Part shown: piece by piece, positions 55,401-62,171 of the stretch
How positions within the stretch are numbered: the stretch's first letter is position 1
How the letters are laid out: each line of letters begins with the position of its first letter
DNA from: Flaccisagitta enflata
Lineage: Eukaryota > Chaetognatha > Sagittoidea > Aphragmophora
Direction of reading: 5' to 3'
Assembly (NCBI GenBank): GCA_965153355.1
Contig: OZ231128.1
Location: 20,832,001-20,896,000 of the forward strand
DNA: 64,000 nt
Translations under genes and position numbers: made by a program
The notes under the pieces: model-generated
What the model was told of the DNA's origin: nothing
Database searches by the model: none
What the model saw: the letters and a program-made list of their open reading frames with translations, nothing else

Positions 55401-58400
55401 GCGTTGCTTCAGAAAAAAACAATCCTTCCAACCTGGACAGATTCTGGAAATTTGACGCTGAGGAAGGTGACACCCGCCGGTTTGTAAGGATGCTCCGACT
55501 CGGCCACGGCGTAAAAGAACTTGGAAGTGGTAGGTTCATCGAGGCTATTGCTATTATCGCTATTATTAGGCCCCCCTGGCTTGCCATCATCGCCGCTCAC
55601 TCCGACGCGCCTCATGTTCAACTCGGACAAAAGTGGCAGCAAATCCTGGATCATGGTGAGCACTTGGACAGAGGCTCGGGCGTCCTGAGCGGCAACGGGG
55701 CCCAAATGAGCGAGCAAAAGCGGCAGCAAAGACGCGAAAAGGTGAGCTTCGTCGACGACGCGCAGAACCGAGTCCTGCAAAGGCGGAAGATGATCGGAGA
55801 ACGATGAGGAAGACGTAGAGACGCGATGAGGATGATTTTGCTGTTGAGAATGATGGTAATGATGCTGTTGCTGCTGGGATTGATGATTATGATGATGATC
55901 TTGTCGGCCGTAAGATGTGGAAGGTCCCTCGCAACCGTCGTCGATCTCTTCTTCCAAAAGGGTCGATCGTCGCCGATCGTCGGTAGTCGCGGAATCGGTG
56001 GGAGAGGTCATCGTTGAAGATGACTGTAAAATCGTCGAGGCTTCCTGCAGGATCTGAGACGCCGCCTGGAACGAGAAAGCATACAGAATTGATAATGAGA
56101 GATTTTACTACCTGATAATGAGAGATTTTACTACTTGTCAGGATTAAATCAATAACAATGTTCCTCACATACAAAGAGCTTGTCTGGCATTATCATGTAG
56201 TAGTACCCTGAACAATATCCATGTAGTAGTACCCTGAACAATATCCTTATTAACAATCACATGAAGACACGTATCAAATATGTGTAAGCGCCAGATTCAT
56301 GATGTTCAGCCAAATTCTTGGGGTACATCGTTTTAAGCGCGTGCACGTGCTTGCCAATTGGTATCATTTCCACTGCTTCAATATGCGCAAATTTCGAACC
56401 TGAATGACGTGCGACATGACAGCGAGAACGGTTCTCCTGGCAACTAGTTCTTGAAGAGCTTTGGACGATTGCAGCGAGATGGCAGAGACTCGACTGCCGC
56501 CAGCTCCAGCGGCAGATGTCGACGCTGCTGTCAATCCGCCGCCACCGCCGCCGCCTCCGCCTTCAACAACATCGCCAACCAAGGAGGCGGACGCACCAGC
56601 GACCCCGGCTTCCGATGGAAGCACGTTGTAGTACAAGATGTACGGAATCTGACCTCTGAAGAATAGAAAGGCAAAGCGAAACAAAATTGGAATTAAAATT
56701 TATTTCAAAAAGTGCTCTCAACCTTTCTAATGGAAACAAGTGACGCGGGGTGACAATATCGTTACGGATTGGTAGGCTGGGGCAGCCAGCCCCCACCCAC
56801 ACCCAACCCCACTTCTAACACAGACATATACACAGAAAGCTTCTAAAACGCTCGTTTTCCCACTTTTCAACTCGGTCACCACTTCGGACAGACCAATGGA
56901 CGGACGGACAGTCAACACCTCTTATGGAGTTACGTGTCCGGCAATGTCCTTAAATAAAAAGATCTTTCACCTGCAAACAGAATAAAGTCAAGACCAGCCC
57001 AAGCAATAGAATACAAATACAACACAAAAATCCTGAAAATACCTGGTGTGGTTAGTACCATTGGTGCTCAGCGAACAGGGACTGAAGGAGAATACGACAC
57101 CATCGAGACATTTGACCGCTTGAAGCCCGCCGTCGCCGCTGAGAGTCCGACCGCCAAAGTTACGAAGACGGACGGCGTATTTGACGCCTTCCTTCAACGT
57201 CACCGGTCGCTCGAGTTTCAGTTCCACGACGTCATTGATGCAATCTTCGGGGCCGAAGGACCCTAAGATGTGGAAAACGTCAGATTTTTACGTGTGTTTT
57301 TTTCTATTTATGATACAGTGAATGATTGTGACTTAGTCGCGGACACGCAATTCTATGCGAGGCTTTGTCGGTCCGTTGCGCACTTTTGATGCTACAGTTG
57401 AATTGGTCTGTGTTTGTGTGTGTGGGGTGGGAGAGGGTGTGGATGGGGGTTGTATGCTCCTGCCCACCTGTCCACAAGGATATTACAAGTGGATGTGGAA
57501 TCATTTGCGATATTGGCTACCTTTCCCTACTAAAGCCCGGTTTCAGGGCTACGGCCCCACAGTGTGGCGGCCCAAGAATAAAATCCTGTCGGACAAAATA
57601 TTTTTTTATGATTTCGATCAAGAGAGAATGCATCGAAGTACGCTTATGAAGCTAGACAACAACACGATCAGTTATAACTAGATATCAAACTAATAAACAC
57701 AACGAGAAAAGTTATAAACAAATAATCGATCAACCGCAATATGCAAATGAGATTCATGTACATCCCCTCAACGGATCACTTACTCTTTGCCACATCACTA
57801 TCACATCCTTATATAAACTATCTTAAGGGCCTCGGGTACCGCTGACCATGAAACCTTTTTGCGACTATTCTTCATAATAATTATGATTATCATCTAAATT
57901 TAGGGCAAAGAAAAACTGATGAAAAACCAGAAACCCTTGTCTCCCACCTTTCGTTATCTCCAGCGCGCTCCATCGTTGACTGTGCGTGAGGAGAGTTTCC
58001 GCGGGTGAGATGCCGGATCCAACGCCACCATCGACCAAAGGAGGCTCACTCTGGAATTCTAGCAGCTCCAACTCGTAATCGTAATGAGTCGCGCCACCGA
58101 AGATCCCGAACCCGGCTACCACAATGCCGCTTTGATTGACCTGATCGAAGACATAGGCCGTTACTCTTGGCAGGCAGAACGCCCCTTACTGTACGAAAGT
58201 ATGGGAAATTTCCACTTCTTGGAGTAGTAACAACAACAACAACGGTACCGTACATTCCAAGTAAACCCGACTAAAACTGGAGGATAAATTTGTGATACCT
58301 TTATTTTATTTCCCTAATTTCATTTTTATTTTTCAGGCTAATCAAAGGACGCTTAATCCCTTGAACATGTATTTGACAGTTAAAAGCAAAACTCATGATA

Positions 58401-59178
58401 TCAAAGTCCATGGAGACTTCATTTTAGAGTGTTTTAACCTAGATTATTAGATCCTGCAGGGAATTTTAAAAATTCAAAAAAAAATCAGCTCAATCAGACA
58501 ATTTTCACAGGTTTTAAAACCATTTCAAGTTTTTTAGGACGATTGTCTAAAAAAAACATTGGATAGTTGTTCCCAAAAAATTTAAAATGGCCGTAAAACC
58601 TGTAAAAATTATCTAATATAACTGACTTTTTCTTCAAAAATCAAGTAAATTTTTTTGCTGGATCTAAAGGGTTAAAATGAAGTCTTCATGGACTTTAATT
58701 TCATAAGTTATGTTTTTTAACGGCTGAATATGTTCATAGAATTAAGCGTCCTTTAATTAGCCTTGATAATAAAAAGGAAACTAGAGAAATAGAAATAAGA
58801 TAGTAAAAATTTATCCTTCAGTTTTAGTCGGGTTTGCTCGGAATGTACTGTATCGTGAACTTGAAATTTCATGGGTCCATTCTCATTTGAATAAGAAATA
58901 AAGCCATGAAATCAGGCACCTATGCAATTCAAATGACGAAAACTCACTTTTTTTTCGTATCCTGAATTACAAGATTTTCGTCTCAATGACACGAAACAAA
59001 CCTGAAAGCAGACCGCGTCCGGTGCGCCATTTCCGGTGTTCCAAGATCTGGCTGGAGATGTCCTGGAGAACCTGGAGGGAGTCGTCAACAGAGGGCTGCG
59101 CGTTGAAGTCGCCATATCTTGACCACCAGGTCCACTTCCGGACGTTAGGCCAGAAGCGATGTGACATAATTCAGCAAC
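37251..59178 (-). CDS. MYCBP2: MYCBP2/Highwire/RPM-1 giant E3 ubiquitin ligase, middle portion
   Basis: Fourteen exons on the minus strand join in phase to 10,116 nt (3,372 codons) with GT-AG borders throughout. The order follows MYCBP2 (PAM, Highwire, RPM-1), the large PHR ubiquitin ligase that restrains axon and synapse growth by targeting DLK-type kinases with an FBXO45 partner. From N to C: second PHR domain, a helical region with GPVAA and ESEHPYKP, a filamin-type repeat, two SH3-like repeats, [18 protein letters not shown] plus YHMRHAHPG zinc-binding motifs, the CGGWAGNC region, the KFIVQRHDL to FNWLLR helices, [12 protein letters not shown] and the DOC/APC10-like part. Low-complexity Ser/Ala/Gly/Gln/His insertions make it much longer than the same part of the human protein. 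N-terminal exons should lie above 59.2 kb; the C-terminal RING exons were not found below 37.25 kb. Confidence 0.93.
37781..38038 (-). CDS. MYCBP2: MYCBP2 exon 13, DOC/APC10-like domain
   Basis: Acceptor GCGCACGTTCAG, donor GTACAAAT; 258 nt. Encodes [20 protein letters not shown], the [12 protein letters not shown] strand and [11 protein letters not shown], all typical of the DOC-like beta-sandwich of MYCBP2. Confidence 0.92.
38208..38787. mobile_element. Palindromic TA-flanked MITE inside a MYCBP2 intron
   Basis: 580 bp. Ends are TACAGTGCGATGGGAGCAAT on the left and its inverted form ending CCCATCGTACTGTA on the right. Inverted similarity extends through GACGACCTAGACTGGAGGAT and, further in, a CTTGACCTCATCAAGACTTC segment, so nearly the whole element can fold back. 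Outer TA bases fit Tc1/mariner mobilisation. Confidence 0.8.
38836..41662 (-). CDS. MYCBP2: MYCBP2 exon 12, 2.83-kb exon
   Basis: Acceptor TTTTGTTTAG, donor GTATGTTA; 2,827 nt, in phase with both neighbours. It starts with [28 protein letters not shown] and [18 protein letters not shown], which follow the conserved cysteine-rich part. Then come a long Ala/Gly/Ser/Asn-rich insertion, [82 protein letters not shown], a polyglutamine stretch (DNA near 39526-39605), and [13 protein letters not shown] at the end. The first 130 codons contain no Met and are part of the same exon. Confidence 0.92.
41856..42077 (-). CDS. MYCBP2: MYCBP2 exon 11, ICELCGG zinc-binding motif
   Basis: Acceptor TTTGATTGCCAG, donor GTAAAAAA; 222 nt. 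Encodes [16 protein letters not shown] and [20 protein letters not shown] then HAHPG. The Cys-x2-Cys and later His-x4-His spacing suits a zinc-binding knuckle conserved in MYCBP2 proteins. Confidence 0.93.
42426..42554 (-). CDS. MYCBP2: MYCBP2 exon 10, Lys/Arg-rich linker
   Basis: Acceptor TTTTACCCTCAG, donor GTGCCTCT; 129 nt in phase 1 at both ends. Encodes [20 protein letters not shown] and ends SLRGFLG, equivalent to the Lys-rich linker before the RGNLFGE motif in vertebrate MYCBP2. Confidence 0.75.
42795..43086. repeat. Purine-rich GAA/GAAAAA tract
   Basis: About 290 bp of AAG, GAAAA and GAAAAA repeats, strictly purine on the plus strand, in an intron of MYCBP2. The Lys/Glu open frames across it are not genes. 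Confidence 0.95.
43404..43446. repeat. (TC)n microsatellite
   Basis: TC run of about 43 bp just before a family A copy. Confidence 0.9.
43503..43632 (+). repeat. Dispersed repeat family A copy in MYCBP2 intron
   Basis: From TAGTCGCAGACACGCCGTGT to GATTGCCGTGTATCCGGCCT, with TGCTCCTGCCTAACCGTCCG in the centre. It is very similar to 5093-5230 and 18293-18440. Confidence 0.8.
43812..44302. mobile_element. Family B-like element: inverted repeats around a 20-bp minisatellite
   Basis: GACCTATGCTTTCACACATA and following bases at the left are repeated inverted at 44266-44302. Between them lie about eighteen drifting copies of a GGCTGGGATTTGGGCCTCAA-type unit, then a G-run and a GAA run. The outer context GAGGCCCCGAAGGGG matches the family B element at 8.8 kb. 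Confidence 0.65.
44303..45044. other. MYCBP2 intron segment, no gene seen
   Basis: AT-rich. Contains CCTGTGTTCTACAGGAAAGT near 44690 (a family B fragment) and GGGGCCTCGCCCC-like segments near 44850 that resemble 42760-42780. No supported coding. Confidence 0.5.
45045..46018. mobile_element. Long palindromic MITE (TAACCTTGG...CCAAGGTTA)
   Basis: 974 bp with terminal inverted repeats of roughly 200 bp. Left TAACCTTGGCGTCATAAAAA and GGCGGATTTTTAAAAC are mirrored at the right end; further in, CTAAGGAAAATC and GATCTTTCATT/GGTCTTTCATT also pair, and ACCCTTACGGTGTG pairs with CACTCCGTAAGGGT. No transposase. It lies in a MYCBP2 intron. Confidence 0.78.
46133..46446. repeat. Imperfect palindromic repeat with poly-C blocks
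   Basis: GTGTATATAGTTC at the left and GAACTATATACA at the right are inverted, each beside 'TTTGATTA(A)TTCCCCCCC' blocks. The same element, interrupted by family A copies, is at about 18076-18620. Confidence 0.6.
46819..47186 (-). CDS. MYCBP2: MYCBP2 exon 9
   Basis: Acceptor GTTTTCCTTAG, donor GTATGGTG; 368 nt, entering in phase 2 and leaving in phase 1. A Ser/Thr-rich first part is followed by [20 protein letters not shown] and [16 protein letters not shown], matching the LxxLVxxxxDI segment upstream of the zinc-binding motif. Confidence 0.85.
47286..47454 (-). CDS. MYCBP2: MYCBP2 exon 8, short linker exon
   Basis: Acceptor ATATAACTTCAG, donor GTAACTCA; 169 nt with no ATG near its start. 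It is needed because exon 7 ends in phase 1 and exon 9 begins in phase 2; this exon supplies exactly that change. Encodes [20 protein letters not shown] and a Lys/Gln-rich part. RNSVE corresponds to the NRHSLE-like position in vertebrate proteins. Confidence 0.75.
47626..48645 (-). CDS. MYCBP2: MYCBP2 exon 7, [11 protein letters not shown] motif
   Basis: 1,020 nt with acceptor TTAATGAAG (a weak pyrimidine tract) and donor GTAGGAAC. Mostly Ser/Pro/Ala/Gln-rich disordered sequence with SP and RRESP motifs, ending in the conserved [20 protein letters not shown] and [15 protein letters not shown]. The acceptor was chosen because it fits the phase-1 end of exon 6. Confidence 0.85.
49099..49274. 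repeat. Two (GA)n microsatellites
   Basis: GA runs at about 49099-49181 and 49218-49274, with a shorter one at 49433-49461. They lie in a MYCBP2 intron. The rest of 48650-50200 shows no genes. Confidence 0.95.
50225..50603. mobile_element. Half of a TA-flanked MITE (CGGAANGTAC family)
   Basis: The right end CAGGTTTGCTCGGAAGGTAC and AGTA, plus interior GTAAAACCTGTAAAAATTAT, match the right half of the 58246-58852 element. The left half is missing or too diverged. Confidence 0.6.
50868..54348 (-). CDS. MYCBP2: MYCBP2 exon 6, 3.48-kb exon with filamin and SH3-like repeats
   Basis: Acceptor TGCGTATTTCAG, donor GTAGGGTT; 3,481 nt in phase. Starts [20 protein letters not shown], then [40 protein letters not shown] and [16 protein letters not shown]. 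The filamin-type repeat includes [40 protein letters not shown] and [12 protein letters not shown]. Two SH3-like repeats follow, marked by [13 protein letters not shown] and [16 protein letters not shown], the second preceded by [20 protein letters not shown]. The last part is Ser/Pro-rich with SSPRSSPRR, as in vertebrate MYCBP2. No breaks in almost 1,160 codons. Confidence 0.95.
54572..55334. mobile_element. TA-flanked MITE (TACAGGGTG...CACCCTGTA) in MYCBP2 intron
   Basis: 763 bp with inverted repeats of about 125 bp. TACAGGGTGTACCAACT and AACATAAAGAATCGAT occur at both ends in opposite orientation with about 10 percent difference. No coding capacity. TA edges suggest Tc1/mariner mobilisation. 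Confidence 0.8.
55433..56065 (-). CDS. MYCBP2: MYCBP2 exon 5
   Basis: Acceptor TTCTCGTTCCAG, donor GTTGGAAG; 633 nt in phase 0. A His/Gln-rich insertion ([20 protein letters not shown]) precedes [20 protein letters not shown], then [20 protein letters not shown]. The GPVAA and ESEHPYKP blocks are MYCBP2 signatures. Confidence 0.9.
56400..56655 (-). CDS. MYCBP2: MYCBP2 exon 4
   Basis: Acceptor TATTCTTCAG, donor GTTCGAAA; 256 nt. Begins [16 protein letters not shown], which continues the PHR region (human GQIPQILYYRSE), then a poly-Gly insertion and a helical [19 protein letters not shown]. Confidence 0.88.
56735..56944 (-). repeat. Dispersed repeat family A, long variant
   Basis: Close relative of 35020-35230: AACAAGTGACGCGGGGTGAC, then GGGGCAGCCAGCCCCCACCC, ending TTACGTGTCCGGCAAT. 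In a MYCBP2 intron. Confidence 0.75.
57043..57262 (-). CDS. MYCBP2: MYCBP2 exon 3, PHR domain C-terminal half
   Basis: Acceptor TTCCACATCTTAG, donor GTATTTTC; 220 nt. Encodes [35 protein letters not shown] and [16 protein letters not shown]. The last is the classic PHR end motif. Confidence 0.95.
57333..57480 (+). repeat. Dispersed repeat family A copy
   Basis: Starts TTAGTCGCGGACACGCAATT, then GGCTTTGTCGGTCCGTTGCG, and a GTGTGGGGTGGGAG segment leading to GCTCCTGCCCACCTGTC. It matches the long variant in the opposite orientation. Confidence 0.65.
57948..58140 (-). CDS. MYCBP2: MYCBP2 exon 2, PHR domain core
   Basis: Acceptor GTCTTCGATCAG, donor GTGGGAGA; 193 nt. Encodes [20 protein letters not shown] and [11 protein letters not shown], then WSALEITK, following the PHR pattern GIVVxGFxxYGG...YELE. 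Confidence 0.93.
58246..58852. mobile_element. TA-flanked palindromic MITE in MYCBP2 intron
   Basis: 607 bp. Left CGTACATTCCAAGTAAACCC, then GACTAAAACTGGAGGATAAA, is mirrored at the right end (TTTAGTCGGGTTTGCTCGGA). The interior GGTTAAAATGAAGTC and TGTAAAACC segments pair with inverted equivalents. It is related in design to 38208-38787 (both carry ACTGGAGGATA near their ends). Confidence 0.8.
59002..59178 (-). CDS. MYCBP2: MYCBP2 exon 1 of the window, start of PHR domain
   Basis: Acceptor CCATTTTCTAG, donor GTTTGTTT; 177 nt, phase 0 both ends. Encodes [16 protein letters not shown] and ends [20 protein letters not shown] and AVCFQ, matching the conserved SRFxxxxPGRLWNTGNGSPDAICF entry to the second PHR domain. 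Upstream exons lie beyond 59.2 kb and were not identified. Confidence 0.9.
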
Positions 59179-61010
59179 CTAGAAAATGGAATAAGGAGGT
59201 AACAATGTATACTAGTATACTATCACCGGCCACCCCTTAATTACAAGCGGTCCCGATAAACAGCTGCTTTTGAAGTTTTGATAAACATCTGTAGGAGTAT
59301 ATTTCCTGCATGCGTAACCCCGCTTAATGATGTTTCTTTGTGATCATTTCACGTGCTAATAATCGTTTAGGCTTATCCTTATTTGGCATGCCACGCTTTA
59401 TAGCTCATAGCCTTTCATTCCCTTTTCCATCCTTAGTTATAGATTCGGCCTAGCATTAGTGGCTTTAAAGATACGGTAAATTAATAACTGCATGAGAACC
59501 CTTACTAACATTAGTCTATTCAAACGCACTTTCATAACCGCTTCTATTTGCCTCTCTAGATACTAACACAACTAAGCAATTGACACTCTTTCGGGCATGA
59601 AACTAATGACGATTAGCCCACTGATGATACTGAATGCCAAGAACTCATGCATACAAGTAAGTGTTAATCCTCCCAGATTAGCCTCTTACATTGGTGCATC
59701 GCCCATCTTACCCTTTAGTGGCCTCCCATCCTGTAAGTCCCTACCCCTCTTTGTAGGTACTGCCCCGCCGGTCTCAGCTTCAGATTGGTTCTGAGGGTGC
59801 TGTCAGCAGGATCACTGCTTGGGTGTTCAACAGCTGTCCCAACCCCCCAATTTGGTCCTCTCTGCCCAGCTGCTTGGACAGTCTTCCTTTCACCCCAGTT
59901 TTCGTCCCGAAGGCTGGTGTGGAAACTGTGTTGGAAGTGACGTGGTTGTGGTCCCACTCCCCCCGCATGTTCCTAAAAGCTCAGTTTCCCCCCTCCCCCT
60001 TTGGAAGTGGTGCGCGCATCTGGGAACATCATCGTTCGTGGCAGCAGGTGCCCAGTTCGAGTGTGTAAGCCTGCCTCTGCATTCACAAACTGCCCATCCC
60101 CCCCTGATCCTAGGCTCTCCTCCCTTTTCCAGCCTTTCCCCAGTCTGGTCTTACACTCTGCTGTTAGTGCTCTCCCGATGAAGAGAAAGGGCATTGTTGC
60201 TAGGTCGACAGTGTCTGACAGGCCGAAGTAGTCGGAATAGCCCACGGTCTGTGAGCCCCCTCTTTGGAATCGCTACCAATCTTTCCTTCCCTCTTTTCTT
60301 TTGGCGATGAGACTGGCATACCGTATCATTTAAAGCCACATTTTTTTTTTGACAAGAATTAGCTTCACACTTGACTAAGTTTTACAGACGTTTCACTACG
60401 ATCCCCCCCATATTCAAGAACGCAGAACCCCCTTTTTTTTCATTTTACACTATTCCGTTTATTTACGTTACTTTTACGAGTGCAATCTAGAGGTAAGGCA
60501 GCTTGTCATTAACCGATGAAAGAAACAACTTCGAAGAATGGCGCAAAACGTTTGAAGAAGCCATCAACGCTGCCTACGAAGAAGGTGAGAAGAAAAATCC
60601 AAAGGCACCAAGAAGAAGGAGAGTGATCTTAATTGTTGAAATCGCGCGTCATTCCAGTAATCGTGCCTTTCCTCCTGCGTCCCGGCCCCCAATTTATCAC
60701 CAAGTTCCTACTTGTTTGTGCAAATCTTATCAAAACGTCGAAAAATTGTGAATTCAGCTATAGGAACAATTTAAATCGGACATTTCGAAATTATCGTGCC
60801 GCGCTGAACTTCTGCTTCCACATCTCTTCCCACTTGCCAATATTTGCCAACCGCTATTTTATCAAATTTCCCTCAATCTCCCCCCCCCCCCGTCATTCAG
60901 TAACTGAGAACTCCAAAGCTCAGCCTGAATCTTAAGTTCTAGCGCATTTCTCTCATGCTTTTATTCGGCGATTTTTTTTCCATTTCCCACTCATCCAAAA
61001 ATTGTGCAAC
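59179..61010. other. Probable MYCBP2 intron, no supported gene
   Basis: Mixed-composition DNA with C-rich patches near 59.98-60.1 and 60.88 kb. Around 60503-60590 one frame reads NNFEEWRKTFEEAINAA, which resembles FEQWVKLFEKAVKMA in the gag-like protein downstream and may be a gag fragment. Confidence 0.4.
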
Positions 61011-62171
61011 ATGCCTGACTCCGACAATGCCGACGCCAACGCCCTCCAGGGTGGCGCAGCTGCTGCTGCTTTTCCATCACGTTTAGAGAGAGGTGCGTCG
61101 AGCATCAACGTGCGCGATTTTGACCCTGACCAAGACGATTTTGAACAGTGGGTGAAGCTTTTTGAAAAAGCGGTAAAAATGGCTACAAATGTGCGAGACA
61201 ACGCTACTCTCCTCAACCTCTACCTGGAGTGGCTTCCTTTGAAGCTACATGCGACAGCCTACGTGACCTATCGTCAAGCGACAAACACGACCTGGCCGGA
61301 ACTCAAGGAAGAACTCATTGGACTCTTCATTGATCCCCAAGAGCGTTACAAATGGCAGGCGAAGTATACCACCATCAAGTGGGACGGCAAGGAGTCGTCC
61401 CACAACCTCGCCGCTCGTGTCGTCCAAGCTGTCAACAAGTACGACAAGGAGATGCCGGACGAATTCAAAACGCGGGAGTACTTCTTCCGCTTCCGCAACG
61501 CCTTCAAAAAGCCAATGCGTCAAATCATCGACATGGGTTGTCCGGCTAACAATCGCACACTGGAGATGGCAAAGGAGGTCGCACTCCGCTACCAGCTATC
61601 CACTGCCGACGACGAAGGCGAAGCGACCAATGGCGATCTGGCCCAAGGAGTTGCCTTTGCCAACGCCCATCTGCATCCGGATCGCGCGACCAGCCTCGAG
61701 ACGGCGATGGCTGGAATCACCACCCAGTTGGAAAACCTGCTCGTCTCCAACCGTCGCCTAAATGACCTCCTTGACGCACTTGAAAGCGTCCAGCACCAAA
61801 GGAGTCAAACTGTTGATTACCAGAGCAATTCGCGCCTCAACATTAACAACAGAAATGATCGCCGCAACAATGATCGCCACAACGACGACCGCCGGAACAA
61901 CGTTCGCCGCAACGACAACTGCCGCGACAACCGCCGTGACAACAACCACCGTGACAACAACCGCCGTGACAACGACCATCGTGACCAAAATGACCAGCGC
62001 AACCAGTATCGCGATAATCACCGAAATACCCGTGACAACGGTAATCACGGTCGGAACAATCGTCCCGATTGGAACGACCAATACCAGGACAGCGAAACCG
62101 CAGAAGAGTCAGAGGACTCAACCACCGACGAGGAGCCTCAGGGCGCCGCTGGCTACAGTCGCAGGAATTGA
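61011..62171 (+). CDS. Gag-like capsid protein with Arg/Asn/Asp-rich tail
   Basis: 386 residues from the ATG at 61011. The N-terminal part (about residues 30-200) has a retrotransposon gag layout: FDPDQDDFEQWVKLFEKAVK, LYLEWLPLKLHATAY, TWPELKEELIGLFIDPQER and NLAARVVQAVNKY. No Cys-His zinc knuckle is seen; instead a long run of RDN, RRN and NDRHN repeats forms a basic nucleic-acid-binding tail, followed by an acidic end (EESEDSTTDEE). No protease, reverse transcriptase or integrase frame follows to 64 kb. This could be a solo gag from an LTR element, or a co-opted gene inside a MYCBP2 intron, antisense to it. Long Terminal Repeats were not found. Confidence 0.65.
   Translation: MPDSDNADANALQGGAAAAAFPSRLERGASSINVRDFDPDQDDFEQWVKLFEKAVKMATNVRDNATLLNLYLEWLPLKLHATAYVTYRQATNTTWPELKEELIGLFIDPQERYKWQAKYTTIKWDGKESSHNLAARVVQAVNKYDKEMPDEFKTREYFFRFRNAFKKPMRQIIDMGCPANNRTLEMAKEVALRYQLSTADDEGEATNGDLAQGVAFANAHLHPDRATSLETAMAGITTQLENLLVSNRRLNDLLDALESVQHQRSQTVDYQSNSRLNINNRNDRRNNDRHNDDRRNNVRRNDNCRDNRRDNNHRDNNRRDNDHRDQNDQRNQYRDNHRNTRDNGNHGRNNRPDWNDQYQDSETAEESEDSTTDEEPQGAAGYSRRN

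Noticed and set aside
59715-60245. Several 60-120 codon frames
   Set aside because: No recognised motif, overlapping frames on both strands, and composition typical of repeat DNA.
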